Origin: Nautilus pompilius
Taxonomy: Eukaryota; Mollusca; Cephalopoda; Nautilida; Nautilidae
Assembly: GCA_018389105.1 (NCBI GenBank)
Contig: JACATO010000985.1
Coordinates: 1-64,000, forward strand
DNA: 64,000 nt
Direction: 5' to 3'
The notes below the pieces were generated by a model. The model saw nothing but the letters and a program-made list of their open reading frames with translations, was not told where the DNA came from and ran no database searches. This document shows, piece after piece, positions 26,146 through 40,100 of the stretch. Positions within the stretch are counted from its first letter, which is position 1, and each line of letters opens with the position of its first letter. The position numbers and the translations under genes are program-made.

Positions 26146-28066
26146 GGAGAGATGGAGAGAGAGAGAGAGGAGAAGAGAGAGAGAGAGAGAGAGGGAGAGA
26201 GGGTGGACGCAGTGCTGTTTGTCACAGCTGCGGAATTTCCTTATTAAACGTACATAGCGTGTCTATATTCGACGTCATATGCTTTTGTCTTCGATCCGAA
26301 GGTCCAGACATATGACGTCAATTATAGACTCGCTATATACGTTTAATAAGGAAATTCCGCAGCTTGCCTCTCTAAAAACTATCCCCGACCTCCCCTACTG
26401 ATAATTTCTATGCATTTTTTCTTCTGTCTTTGATAGATGAAGGATTATGTCTCCAAGCTACCTAAAAAAAAAAAAGAAAAAAGAAAAAAGTACAAATAAC
26501 AAAAGCCGAGCAAGAAACGGAAGTAGCAATAAATACGCCTCGGGGCTCTATTGTCCGGTTGGATTTGGGAATCAACGCGCCATATCCGGTATTAAAAAAA
26601 ACACACACACACAAACTCCGCCATATTGGAATACAGACATGGTGGAGCTGTGGTAATTGATATTTCCGGAATCTCGAGTTTGTATTCCAATATGGTGCGG
26701 TCTATCACCGGATATGAAAAATTCTGATCTGTCAAACTACCCGAAAATAAAGCCCCTTGGGTAAACTTATTATTGGTAATTAGAGAAGACAGATTCAAAT
26801 GAACCAGAATCAAGCGCAAAGTCAGAACCGGGGACTTTTCCTCTAGACTTCAGATTTTGTCTACGTTTTAAGAGAAGCCCAAGTAAGTTTAAATCGTTTC
26901 TAAAACAGTTTATTGCGCTAGATCGATGTAAAGGAAAACGTTTTATTTTCACCTGATCAGAAAGATTAGTAATTTTGTCCCGCAGGCGAGTTTCCATTTG
27001 TGATTAACCTGGGGAAAGGTCTTGTCACGCTGTCCTACCGTTCGCATGAGATACATCTATCGTTAGGATCAGCGTCCAAAACGAATTGACAAACCACTTT
27101 GGATAATCAACAGGAAAAGACTAAATAAAATTAAAAAATGGTCAAAGCTACCGCAAACGTCAGACATAGTTAATACTGTATCATTTTTACCTGATCAAGC
27201 GTTAGTTATGGCCTATCAATTCTAAAATTATCACCAGCTAGTGAGGCATCAGACATTAGTATTCTAAACGTGAAGCAACTGTGCTGGCAGAGTTTATTTT
27301 TCAAGCCAATTATTGAAGGATAATTGACAGTACCACTTATGCGTGACGACCAGTTGATGCAGACACATCAAGTGAAACGAAATTAAATCAATTATTATGA
27401 TTAAGGGGTTCCCTGTGGGGAAGGAGAAAATGTTTTCTAATTAGATTTTCTTGGTTGTAGGTGCTGTTTGTTTAAATATGTTATTAACTAGTAAAACGTC
27501 GTGATTCTGTTGTCAGTCACATGCCACAGGTATGATAGCTTTTGAATCACATCTTCAATAAAGTCGTTAAACCAACGGTGAAATGAAAATATCCATCAGC
27601 TGACTATAACATATATACTGTATAGTGACATTTAATTTAATTATGCATAATTGACGAATGCTTTCATTATTGACAGCAGATGTGTACTTATAATGGAACT
27701 TCAAGATTAACTCGGATACTTTGTTCTTTTAGAAGCTAATTAGGATATCATGCGTTCACGTGTAGCAGAAAATGACGAGACGGTAAAGCGCAAGGTTTAA
27801 TAACTCCAAGAGACCAGATGTTTGAAGCCTGGAGTATTAACTAATAGTAATTATTAGCATTAATGTACTTCCAGTTGTAATACCTTAAATAGGTAAAGTG
27901 CCGTAGCGCCTTCGTGAGGTCTTGTCTGTCTCTTGGCCGAATTGGTGGGGGACCGACCTGGAGAACGAAGTCGTTTTAAGCGTCGCTAGAATGGCGAACA
28001 AATCTATCCATTGTCCCTGCTAGAGCCTTCATAATTTTAGAAGTGGTAGGAAACAGGAGTGCTCGA

Positions 28067-28128
<62 letters not shown>

Positions 28129-31100
28129 GCAGTTGGCGAAAAGAAACACGATGACAGGGGCATACCTACTACGTCACAACAGACCGAACCGGTTCCGACC
28201 GTAATTTGAACTCGGATCTAAGCTTTGCTCTCATTGGACGTACTGGTGGTCCGCAAACGTAGACCAAATCGCAGGACTACATCACCGCCCTTAAATACAC
28301 ACAGATACGAGCACAGGCTTGCTTACAATCATTACAAGGTGTGGTAGATTTTTGAAAATAAAACAACAAAGGAAAGCAAACATCACTAACGTGTTAAATG
28401 GCTTTTTTGAACATTTCATACTAGTGAGTACGACGCTGTTTTTAAATTTAACTGGTCGTGTGGAAAGAATTCCTCACAGTAGAAAGACAAAAGTAAAGGT
28501 TCCTTAAAATAAGCTAACCTTTGCTGCATCTTAATAAGGTCATCATCTCTAAACGTACAAGAAAATGGTTTACTCGATATTTTAAATTCCAAAGAATAAG
28601 CAAGCAGAGGTTTTGATGTGCGGTCGAGCAGCGTGAGTGAGTTATGCAACTTTTACTTCAGTAGTTTAAATGAGAAGGAAAAAAAGGAGGAAGACACCTT
28701 TATATAATACTTTTTATTTAGAGTAAGTAACGAAATATCGCCGATGTTCCGTGGCAAAGGCAAGATAGAACGCCTATGCAGTATCTGGCTAGCGTGGCTC
28801 ACAGGAACCCTCCTGTTATCGGGTGTATTCGAATCAAGTGAACTGCGTAAAATTATTTCCTGATATCAATGGAGCTAACAGCGGAAATATTTGCCCTGTG
28901 CTGATAGCGAGATGAACAGGATAGCCCAGGTAAAGGAGTTTATCTAACAAGTAGGGGGACGTTCAGTAATGACGGAAGACCGTCATGGTAAATTCCAGAG
29001 CTAATCAGACGGAAGTACCTGCTTTAACCCTCCATCGACAGCCTACTGTCCGGTTGTCGAGGGACGCAACTGCTACACCATCTCCGAGACGAGTATTTTA
29101 GGAAAAATGATGTTCCACCCTACCCCGTCCGTATGTTAACTTCAGGCAAGCGTCAGGCAGAGGCAATCACCCGTTGTCGCCGTTTTGTCTTCTTTGGAGG
29201 GGCCGTTAAAGGAGAAGTAATAAAGCGGTCGTCGTAAGACCCCATCCTTGCCAGGTGGAGTGATTATGACGCAAGACGAACGAGATGAGAAGAGCCGGGC
29301 AGGCAGGGTCTCGGGATAAAAACTCAGATGAGATACGAAATGAGCATGGCGGGAATCCAAATACGCCTTTAACCCCCATCCCAGGAGGAGATCAAAACAT
29401 TAAAGGCCATTGGTAATCAACTTTTACAACCTTCATCGAAGGTGCCCAACTTTGTTAGTTATCGTCTGTTGGACTTAAATGGTTAGTGGTAATAACCTCC
29501 GCGCGCATATCACTTAACGTATAGGTCGGAAACACCTCTGACCAAAGCTCCGGCTGTGTTGGAGTAACAACGCCCTGACCAAACAGAATTAAAGAAATGA
29601 GGGAAATCCCCCTAGTTCCGTGTTACCGCCCGTCCCGCCCACTTTCCTAGAATTCATCTCTGTCGGCGATCCCATTACTTCGTGTTGTTTTTAACCTGCG
29701 CCCTTTCCACCACCCGTTGCTGGCTTTGATGTTGTAAGCCGCCTTGGCAGTTTTTCGGGTACCGCGTGAGTCTTGCCGCAGGCGGCGCCATTTAGCAGAA
29801 CCAGCATTCGCACCGTTATACTGTCTTTGGCCAAGACGGATCCGACTCTCGGTTTAAATGGCCGGGGTTTGTCTTCAGTTCGTAGTTCGCGCCCAATGTC
29901 GGGGCTTACCTCCTCGATGTGTTTTACCGTCATCGTGAAATCCCGAACACGTGCCAGAATCGGAGATGTCAGTTTCCTGGGATGATTTCCGGTGACCAAA
30001 TCTGACCAGCGGATTTGCGTTGGCAGAAACCAGATTTGCTTAGATTGTGCTGCAGTCTGAAAACCGACAGAATTTACTAACCCCGTCCCAGCACAGATGC
30101 CGGTATGAAGCCCTTACCTGAAAAGAGACAGTGGGCGAGGTAGGATGCTGAGAGATGGTGGCACACGATTTCTCTCTGGAGGATTACGTTTGTTTTGAAT
30201 ATCGATGCAAGAAAGAGCCTGACGATGTTTCAAAACCCAGCATCTCCTAAATTCAACTTGGAACTCGTGGTTCAGCAAATGCGGCGAAACAATCTCCCTG
30301 GCACTTCATACTCATAGCTTGCTACTAAACCAAAATTTATTCTTGTAGCTGAGATTTCGCGATTAGAACTTCCAGACTTGGTTCTACCATTGGCTCATCC
30401 GCATACTCGCTACCACGAGAGCTGTAATTCTTAACCGGTAATCTGTATCTCGTCGTGAACTCTCTTTATTCGAAACACGCATCACTGAATGACTGCTTTT
30501 TTAAGATCGAAGAGTTAGGTTCTTTCATCCATGTCTTTTCTTTTAAGTCTTAAAACCTGTAGGCAACTGCCTGCTATCCAGGAAACTTCATACTTAATAC
30601 CCAGAAATATTCCAAAACGTTTTGTTCTTGCAGAATTCACGCAATGTCGTGGCGAAACACGCGAGACCCAGCAATCGTCAACTGTCAGCTAACAAAGCAG
30701 CGACCATAGTCTCGCAGTCGGTCGGTCCAACGAGAACCCGTGTGATTACGCGAGTTCTATTGTAAAAAATAATTAGCTATCTCGTATTTACTTATGAAAA
30801 TAAAATTAATTTTTGCGACCATAAGTAAAACTTTAAACTTTATTATTAAAGATTATGAAACTCACAACTAACTTTTGTTCTCTAGTGGATAACCGCTGCA
30901 CTATTTCCCCATCACCAGTATCGCCGAGTTGATGAATACTTGCAGAAATTAAAATATTTTTTTAAAAAATACAACGGAAAAGGAATAGAACAGACCGCTT
31001 ACTTTCTGTTGTAGAGGGAATTATAGTTCGCATGAACTAAAAGGAAAAATATATATAAAATTTTAGAATAAAATGTTCGGACACCTTAATAATTTTTGCA

Positions 31101-34100
31101 ATACTTTAAAAATCATTAATAACAAAGGCAAAGGGAGAGAATCCAGGGTAGAAAAATTAATTTAGAAAATCGTTCAAAAAATGGGTTGCGTTTTTGTTTT
31201 TTAGAACGAAGAAATAAAGTAGGAGTGCAGAGAAACCAGTAGAAAGCAGAAGAGACTGCGTTTTAGAATTTAAGTGATGACAGACATTTCTGTATAATTT
31301 TGTCCAGTTTTGAATATATTCCCAAACCAAAAGAGCTACTTAGGAAATATGTCGTCGCTTTGTGCCTTGGAGAGACGCATCGTTATCTCGCGAACAGTTT
31401 GCCAAACCCGGTCACTCGCAAACACCAAGAGATGGATGAACGGTAGTGATAAAGAAATATCCTCTTGTTTCTGTTCACTAAATCTAAACCTGGTATATCC
31501 AAAGAAAGATTTAATTACGTTGGATGTTTATTGGTGGATTTGAAAACGACACCCGCAATTATTGCCCTGAAATATTCCCAATGATACCTATAAACTATAA
31601 CTCACAAAAATTGTCATCCCTTTAGTGAAAATTCCCCTTAGTTTAAAAGAAAGGAAGCAACTGCTTAAATATAGAATTAGCTGATGCTAATCGATACACA
31701 CCTTCAATTCATATCCTAACCACAGTAACCTTCTCTACGATATCACGTGGTTTTAAAGCGAAACTTACGATGGCCATACCTAGAGTAATGGACCATAATT
31801 AATGACAGAAATAACAGTATTCGGACAAGCCTGTGATTGCATTAACACATAATCGGTTGCCTCTATTCATACAATCAACAGACAGCATCACTATTCAACC
31901 GCAGGTGGCAGCACAGTAAACCTCGCGATTGAAGTCTATCACAAATGTTGCGTTAGAATAAACAAGTACGATAAAATTCTTCACATTGGAGGGTTAAGCC
32001 TGGAAAACCTTCCTGTGCGACTACAGATGTACGACACTGCACGTGTAAAACGGTCATCCTTGATATTAGTGAAACGCCACACAGATCGCTGTGACACCTG
32101 TCAACAAAACTCCCGGGGATGCACTGATTAGAAAACTCTTCGTTTCCAGTGCCTGCCGGTTTACGATATTTTATGCGAATAAAATCACTGGTGTCTACCA
32201 AATAGCGGTTATTTTGTGATTAACCGGAATTCATTACTTTGAGTACAACAACGGCGCGAGGGGTGGTGGGGGGGACTTTGGTCTTATGCTACTCGAAAAT
32301 CACCATAAGTTTACAAACCTTAGTCGGACTCTGTGAGAGACTTTCACGGGGAGATGAAGCTGGAAAGCGAAGCGCAGCCACCGATGACCGGACTAGGCTG
32401 GGGTTGGATTGGTGGTCGGCCCGAGAAAAGTTGCAAAAGCGTTCCCACAATCTAATGCTTCGAAGACGGACATCCTGCTCAGTCGGCTCTAGTAAGACCC
32501 GGTCCGAAACACACTATGACGCATGTCTTGGACGCTCGCGATTAGCGGAAATGAATGTGCGCGTGGGTACATTTTGAAAGGGGAGATAACTAGACTCTCG
32601 GTGCACTGCGTCATAGGAAGGTCTCAATCGGCGATGGCAGGTTTGTGTTTTTTTTTTTTTTTTGATTCTGTACACCGCGGCTTTAACCAGAGTCCGGTTT
32701 AGCTCACTTTCGTTCTCCATAAAAATGGATTGACAAATGACATCATAAGGGGAGAGAACACAAAGTAAACACACCACGATCCCTCAAATGTTGGTTATAA
32801 AGGTTTAGAACAAACAAAACAAGAAATGTGTGCCGGGAACAAAAATCTAGGGGTGTCGTAGATTAGTGAAAGCAGTTTAAAAGAAAAAAAAACAACCCAC
32901 GCGTTGATAGTACGTGTTAACCACAGCTCGACGTAAAAGCCATTATTGTGTGTGTAAAAAACGTGAATTTTTAAGTGTGTTTATCTAAGAGTATGAAAAT
33001 GTGCCACTACTATTTAACCGACATCATTCGCGCATTCAAATCAACAGTGGAATCCGCCGATATGCCAAGAATTCTTGCAGTGGGGCAGGTGTAAGATAAT
33101 GCCAGCAGATCAGTGCTTCAGGCGAATGTATTGACATTAGTGTGTCTGGCTGAGGCTGTTCGCCTTATAGCCCACACGCAACAGAGTAAGTGCTCCCTAA
33201 ACCAGGCATTGCTTTTTCTGCCAGTCAAAGACTTGTGACCAGAAGACCCATTATACACCGACTTGATTATCAACATTTACAGGTCATACGTCCATTTGTT
33301 GGCCCCTCATTGATTAACGATCGTCGCCATGCCCAATTCGCTTCGGAAGCAATATAATACGAAGACGTAGTGCTTTCTGATAACAGTCGGTTCAAGTTCA
33401 CGGAAGTTTGCGTGTTAGGCACCGTCGGGGAGTGTGGCTTGCTTCCACCAATGTTAATTAGCAGGATCATTTTGGTGACGGAGATTTAGAGGCATCACGG
33501 TCGGCAGAACATCCCCGGAAATTGTTTAAGGTCGCCTTATTCGGTGCATGGCATTCACGTGGGGTTGAACATTAGCCGCCGACCGCATGGCGTTCACGGC
33601 AAAGAAAGACGCAGCAGGTTATCAATACCTTCTGCGTCTAAAGATTTCACAAGAACCCTTCGTCGTCTGTAGATGTGGGTGGTAACCAGAGAATTAGGAA
33701 GTGGTAGGCTCGTGAAGAGGAGCGAGAAAAAAAAAAACACACCCTGGTGGTACGTGAAACAGAGTAAGTACCAGGCGGGAGTCGAACCCGGGCCTCTAGA
33801 CCTCAGCAGTTTATTAGTTCAGACGAGAGATTGAGAGACCGGTAGTTCCGCCTCTGCAAAATAGATTCGTGTTCTAGGATCACAGAGCCAAGTCACTTCG
33901 GAATAGAGTTAACACTGCGTTCTTTAAGATCAGCGACTTCAGTAAAGTGGACCATCTAGCCATGTTCTTCACCCAGCAACCACAAATTGGTAGGTCGTCT
34001 TTGAAAGACAGGTAGGAAATTTTTTTTTTTTTTTTTTTTTAAAGGGCCGAAACATCATCATTCCGCAGAACCTACACGTGGTCTTGGCCGGTAACCAGCA

Positions 34101-37100
34101 TCAGGTAATGTAAATAGGTATTCCAGACACGCGCAGTCCCGAGGTGGCCGAACAAATTATTTACTCTGCTGTTGAGCAGGAACGATGTCGCCGTCATTCT
34201 CCCGTTAATACATTGCAATAAAATCTCTGGTCTAATCTTTCAGAGCCAACAGACTGTCATCTATATCCGTCGCGATCGGTTCGCGCATTTCTTTAAATTA
34301 GCATCAAGTAGATGATGGGAAATTCCAATATCCGTAAACTCTTCAGTCTAATTCAAACAGGTGGAATGAGGGCCGTCGCGGGGTATATTCGCGATATTCA
34401 TTCGACCAAATGCACATTCGTGTGGTAAAATTAAATGTTATAGACAGACGCCTTAGGGGAACTGGATCGAGGGATGACTTTCACTACCCTGACTACTGCG
34501 ATAAAAGGATCCAATGTCTGTGTATAGCTTATCCTAGCTTTATCTACGTAATACCCTTTTTTTTTCTTTGTTTGTTCTTCTTCCCCAGTTGTATCAGCTG
34601 TTGCTTAAGATTACGGTTTGTTTCCGGTATGAAATCGATGCGTCTACGTCTAACGTTTTTTATTGCTGTTTCATATGTACTAATTTGTTTAATGTGAAGA
34701 AGCGGGTTACTAAACTTTAGTCAGAATGGCGATAAAATGGCACGCCGCTACTGGCTCCAATCATAACCGAATTAGCATCCAGGCGATGACACTCTTCGGA
34801 GAAATTCGTTATATACGCAGGAACCAACGGGGCCTATCATTAAGCTGCCTTTGTCGTCCGGGGGTTAATTAGCCGCGGGTTCCCTTCCGAAGAGATTTAT
34901 GTAAGTCTCTGTTTGTTTTTAACTTCAAGAATTATAAAGGTTCCAAATAATTTAAAGTGGTTTTAGTAATCCAATCTCGAGGGTAGCCAACCCGAGTTGG
35001 AGGACAGGGACAATACCTCGCTCATCTCCCTGACTCATCGACAACTAAAACACAAGCTGTATCACGAGGAATTAGGTTTTCCGCCCGCCCACCCTCACGC
35101 CAGCGGTTTCTGGACCGTACCCGTCTTACTTACATAAAGATGGAACTATGGCTGCCGTCCCCGTGGCTTCGGAAGACGCCGGCACGGAATAATGGGACCA
35201 GATCGTAGTTCCCATCACGCCAGCCTGCAGCGTAACCCACGACACACACTCACTCCCCCCTCCTTCCGCAGCTGACCGTGGGTCGAAGGTGTTAAGGCTG
35301 GGAGTCTTTATTAAGTATCCAGACGCGAACTGCTGATATCTGGAGAAGAGTATACACAACACCGCCATTACTCGAGAGTCTTGCCAGACATCTCGAAGCG
35401 ATGCGTTTCTATTGGACTTCGCGGCGGCGACTCGAGAACACTCTTGGACGGCTTATTACGTACGGCCAACCACCCGATGAAAATTTCGGTCAGGTACAGA
35501 CTTTTTGGATTGGCCAAGGTGCAATTTTGTATCAAGAATCCAAAATGAACCAGCGGTGAAAAGTCCCCCCCTTTTTTGTTGTTTGTTTCCACAGCCCCAA
35601 GTATATTCACGGAAACAAGGAAGGAGCCCCGTCAGGGATCGAATATACTCAGGGGTGTAAAACCAGGAAAATATTTTTTCACCGAAATTACCATTCTAGT
35701 TCGTTGTGACGAGAAAGTTCTCTTTATTTAACCGAATGCAAACTTATCACATTCTCTGTAAACACTTAATATTTTTGGTACTCGCTAATATCAGATAGAT
35801 ATTTGTTTCGATTTTCAAATTATTCAATCAGCTCTCGGATAAGGTTCGTTTATCGACCCGCCTATATTTGTTCTACGTTTCTTCCTACTAATAAATAATC
35901 GAAGAATACGTTATACGACAAATGAGCACGGCGAGGTTCCCAGTCAGGTTCACTGCCGCCCACTGACCGAGTCTTGCAGGGTTAGTGTAGTTTACTATCG
36001 GACCACGTGTCGATCCGCGTTAAAGACCAGGGAGATATCCAGAGAATAACTCCGGGTTATCGCCCACGACGTTCAGACGAATGTGCGACAACCTCGCCTA
36101 GTCCGGGCACTAACCATCCCAGGTTAGACGGATTCGAACTCTCGCTACGTCGACCGGCTGGTCGTAAAGAGAGGTCGGCGTTCACCGAAAAGCCGATCAA
36201 AGCCGCAGAGCAAGCACCTCAGAGGTAGGGGGTCTGGATTACTCGAATTTATGCTGGACGGGTAATAATTTCTTGTGATTTGCTGTGTTTATTAACATCT
36301 CTCTCTCTTACAGAGAAATTTGTTTTCAGGACTCGTAGCCGAATCACCAAATCAAACAACGTGAATAGAAAATAGGAATTTGCAAATCTACATAGCGAGC
36401 GAGCCATCTGTAGAATTCGTCGATTATCTTAAGACTTCAAGCGCATTGATCGCCACGCTGATTGATGACTCATCTCGAGGCTCGCACATCCGGTTCCTAG
36501 AAAGAATAGAGCCATCGGCTATGCGTGTTCTTCCTGCACCTGTAGACGGTATTTGTAACAAAGATTATAAACGCGAGATTAGTTCTTGAACACCTGTTGC
36601 TTTTCTTCTACTGTTTCCCAAGAAAGTTTTAACTGTACCGCATAAATGAAGAAAAAACTTTTAATAATAATAATAATGCTATCGTTTTCTTTTTGAGATA
36701 TCGCGTTTTAACCCCAGTACGCCATTGTACAGAATACTATCCATTGACTTGTATAGAGTAGAAACACCGTTTTCCATTTGTAGCCGGAGGGGTCGGATGA
36801 TTTCAGAAAATGCTTCAGCGTGATACTCTGGCTAGGCTGTGGAAATAGGGTGTCAGCAAATGTCGAGCAAGGAGGATTGTCGACGCCCCGGAAAAACTGA
36901 ATTTCAGCGCCATTAAGATTTACCATTTTAATATTTTTGTTTGTTTGTTTTTTTTCGCGCACCGTCCCCCCAGCAGATGGCGCTCTGGGCCAGAAGGGCC
37001 TCGAGCCCTGCCCTGCATGATGGAAGAGCGATGTCGCAATCCAAAGAAAGGGGTTAAGGGAAAAATAAATATTGAATAGAAACTCAAAAAAAAAACAAAA

Positions 37101-40100
37101 AAACAAAAACAAAAATACCATTGCTATTCAGTATCGTCATCAATATTTAAAAGAATTTTACTTTCAAACGGTGGGAAAAGACAAATGCTAAATTTACGAT
37201 AATGGCTACAAGGATTAATTAATCCGCTTTGAGGTTAGCCTGGAATGCTTTGGTGTATTTGAGGGAATGGGCAAGTCCCATCCCTCGGAAGAGAAACAGT
37301 CATCAATAAGACTTAAGTTTATTAACAGTTTGCATCATTAAGTACACTTCCCAGTAATTTATCCGACTAATTATCAATAATATTACTAAAAAATGTTTGA
37401 TATCTACAGTGCTGGAATCCAAGCTGATTTGCAGTTATGACCCGTGATATTAGTGACTGTAAGACAGCCCCATTAATTTTTCGGTTTTGTTCGTGATACT
37501 GACATTTAAATGATCTTTTGAATGTATTACTAGAAAATAAGCACCACAGAGTCTAGTTAATGCAAGAAAATAGGAAGTTCTTTGGGCTTTCGCTGGATCG
37601 GATGCTGTTTTTAAATTGGTTGACGCATAAATTCTCTATTGTTAACAACTACGACGGTTGGTAACTTGTCTCACCCACTCCGGTGAAACTGCTATCAACA
37701 TCTTCATGTTTATTATTATCATTATTAACCCAAATAAACTTGTCATTTTGTTAGTCTTCAATGTGCGCTATAATAAAGCAATCTACCCTAAATAACCTTT
37801 GCGTTTTCTTAGAAAGAAATTGTTTGGTTAGGTTTTGACGCCTTTGGCAGTGAAACTAGAACGTATTTCACCAAGAAGAATGCTATTGTAAAATGTAGGT
37901 TAGATTAGATTAGTGTCGACGCCCGCCTGACGACAGAAAATAATATTCTAATACCAGTTTGCGGTAGCATAACCTTAACTCCCAGGTAAGATGCTTTTGT
38001 TAATGGTGGGAGCTTTCGTGTTCAGTGGGGCGTGCAATGCGAGGCGCTACTCTCGTGTTTTTGAGGTAGGCTTCTGTAGAGCGCCGGCCGGCTAGCTCTC
38101 GTCAAACCACAGCCGGGTCGCGTGTGGTTTGCGTTCTCGCGCTGGCACTCTTGAATGCCATGGCGCAGAATCGTTTTATTGCCCTGACTTACTAAAAGAC
38201 GAAATGGAGAAGGACCACGCGAAACGGCCTGTTTACAGAAAAGTAAATAAAGTAATATTAAATCGGAATTTATCTGATACATATCTGCGTGTAACAATAA
38301 TGCACTATTTGGTTGAAGGAATGTAAACAAATAAAATTTTTAAATCCGTTCCACTAAATACTCAAGTGAATATATTAACTTATCTTTGCAATACACACAA
38401 AGGATTCTAACTATTTTTCCCCTATCATAACACCAGCCAATTCTATTAAGCTTACACACACGCAGAGTTGAAATTATGCACCACAAATATATGCTGATTA
38501 TGAGCAAGGATAAAAATTAATCGTTGAAACATTGAATTTAAAATTTCTTTTATTCGAATTTTAAAATCTCATAACTAATCGCTTAGTAGGTGCGCGAGAT
38601 TTACGCTGCGAGCGGAGATTTATCAACGCGCCTGACGGGTTTGTAGTACTATAATCTTATTCTAAACAACACTGAAATACTGCAGTTACAGTCGGTGTAC
38701 TATACAGTCGAAACGAAAGGAAGCTCAAGTCTAGAATAGTCTGTACTCGCCTATAGATGCGGCTTAAGGGATGCGCTAGAAACACGATGACAGTAAATAA
38801 AACAATGATAAATTTCCACGGTTATTTAAAACCAATTCACAGCTATTCTACGAGAACAAGAACACGTGACCCTTGTTGTCGATTTCGGTCTTTCATTGGC
38901 CACCTTCGGGGGACGAGTGCTCGACGAGCCCCCCTTGGCTCGTTTTCCTCGAGTCCACGCAGTCGCGGACCCAGCTCGGCTCCCGTTCCCCTCGACACTT
39001 CGATTCCCTTGTTTCGTCAGTTGTTTCTCATGCCAGTTAATGAGTGTGGCAGTTGATATTTGAGCGGAAGTTTACAGCTTTAAGCGTGCGAGTGAGTGCG
39101 TTTTTGTTTGCCAGGGGGGGATGGTGGAGAAGCGATACGAAAATAGAGAGTGCCGTATCTTTGATCCGCAGCCTTGTTTGGGTAACCAGATACCCGGGCT
39201 TAGCGAAGGGGTGGATGACAACCGGCCAGAGACCAACCGAAGAGTGTACGTTTTAGAGCCGAATTTAAACTGGTCATAGGAATATAGGATTTGTATTTTT
39301 TTGGAGGGGAGGGGATGAGGACTTTCCAGATCTCATTTTCCGCCATTCCGGTTCACCTCCACCGTGACTGATTAAGGGAGAGACAACGGACGAACGCAAA
39401 AAGGGTCAGAGTCTCGTTTATTTCTGAAGGTCCGCCCCCCCGATCTTATACCCGAACTGTTGCTGCCGTCGCAGAAAGAATACGAACAGAAAACGTTTTT
39501 AAAAATTTTGAAAAAAGGAGTGGATATCTCGTAAATAACGGAAGAATACGGCCCGGAGATTCCTTTTCGCTTCTTTGTTTCATCTTTAGGTTTTTCTTTC
39601 ACAGAAAGAAAAAGCCCACCATAGTTGTGTGAGCCGAACCCTGTTCAGCCTGGCGTGAAGACGCGACTGGGTCTGGTCTGAACTAAGTCGATTCATGCCA
39701 TGCATCCATGCGTGCAGCGGATCTAACCCGCCAGTGATCTATGGAAACCCCGGCAGTGTTGCGGGTAGAAATTTATGGAGGGAGTCGAGTCTTTACGACG
39801 GCTAAATGGCTGATACGTTTATTATGACTGTCGAGGCAGAATTTAGGTTCATTCTGAGGTCCTTGCGATTTCTTTAGATAAAGGAAACGAGAGTGAAGTT
39901 GATTTGGTCTTTACAATATTTTCTTCACACGAAAGCAAACTTACCTTAACAGGTCTACTACAACAACAACAAAACGTCACATGAACTTAAATTCGATACT
40001 ACATCCAAAAGAATTTATTTAGGTGATAGAGAAGCATTTCTAAAAGTTCGTACAGCTTAGTGCGAAGCCTAATGGAAGATGGATTATCTCCACTTGCTTT

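Noticed and set aside
29691-29999. 102-codon minus-strand open frame
   Set aside because: No recognisable domain or splice context, and another frame is open on the + strand over the same stretch.
33766-33860. Functional tRNA gene on the minus strand
   Set aside because: The T-arm is good, but the acceptor stem does not pair and no proper D-arm is found; kept only as a tRNA-like fragment.
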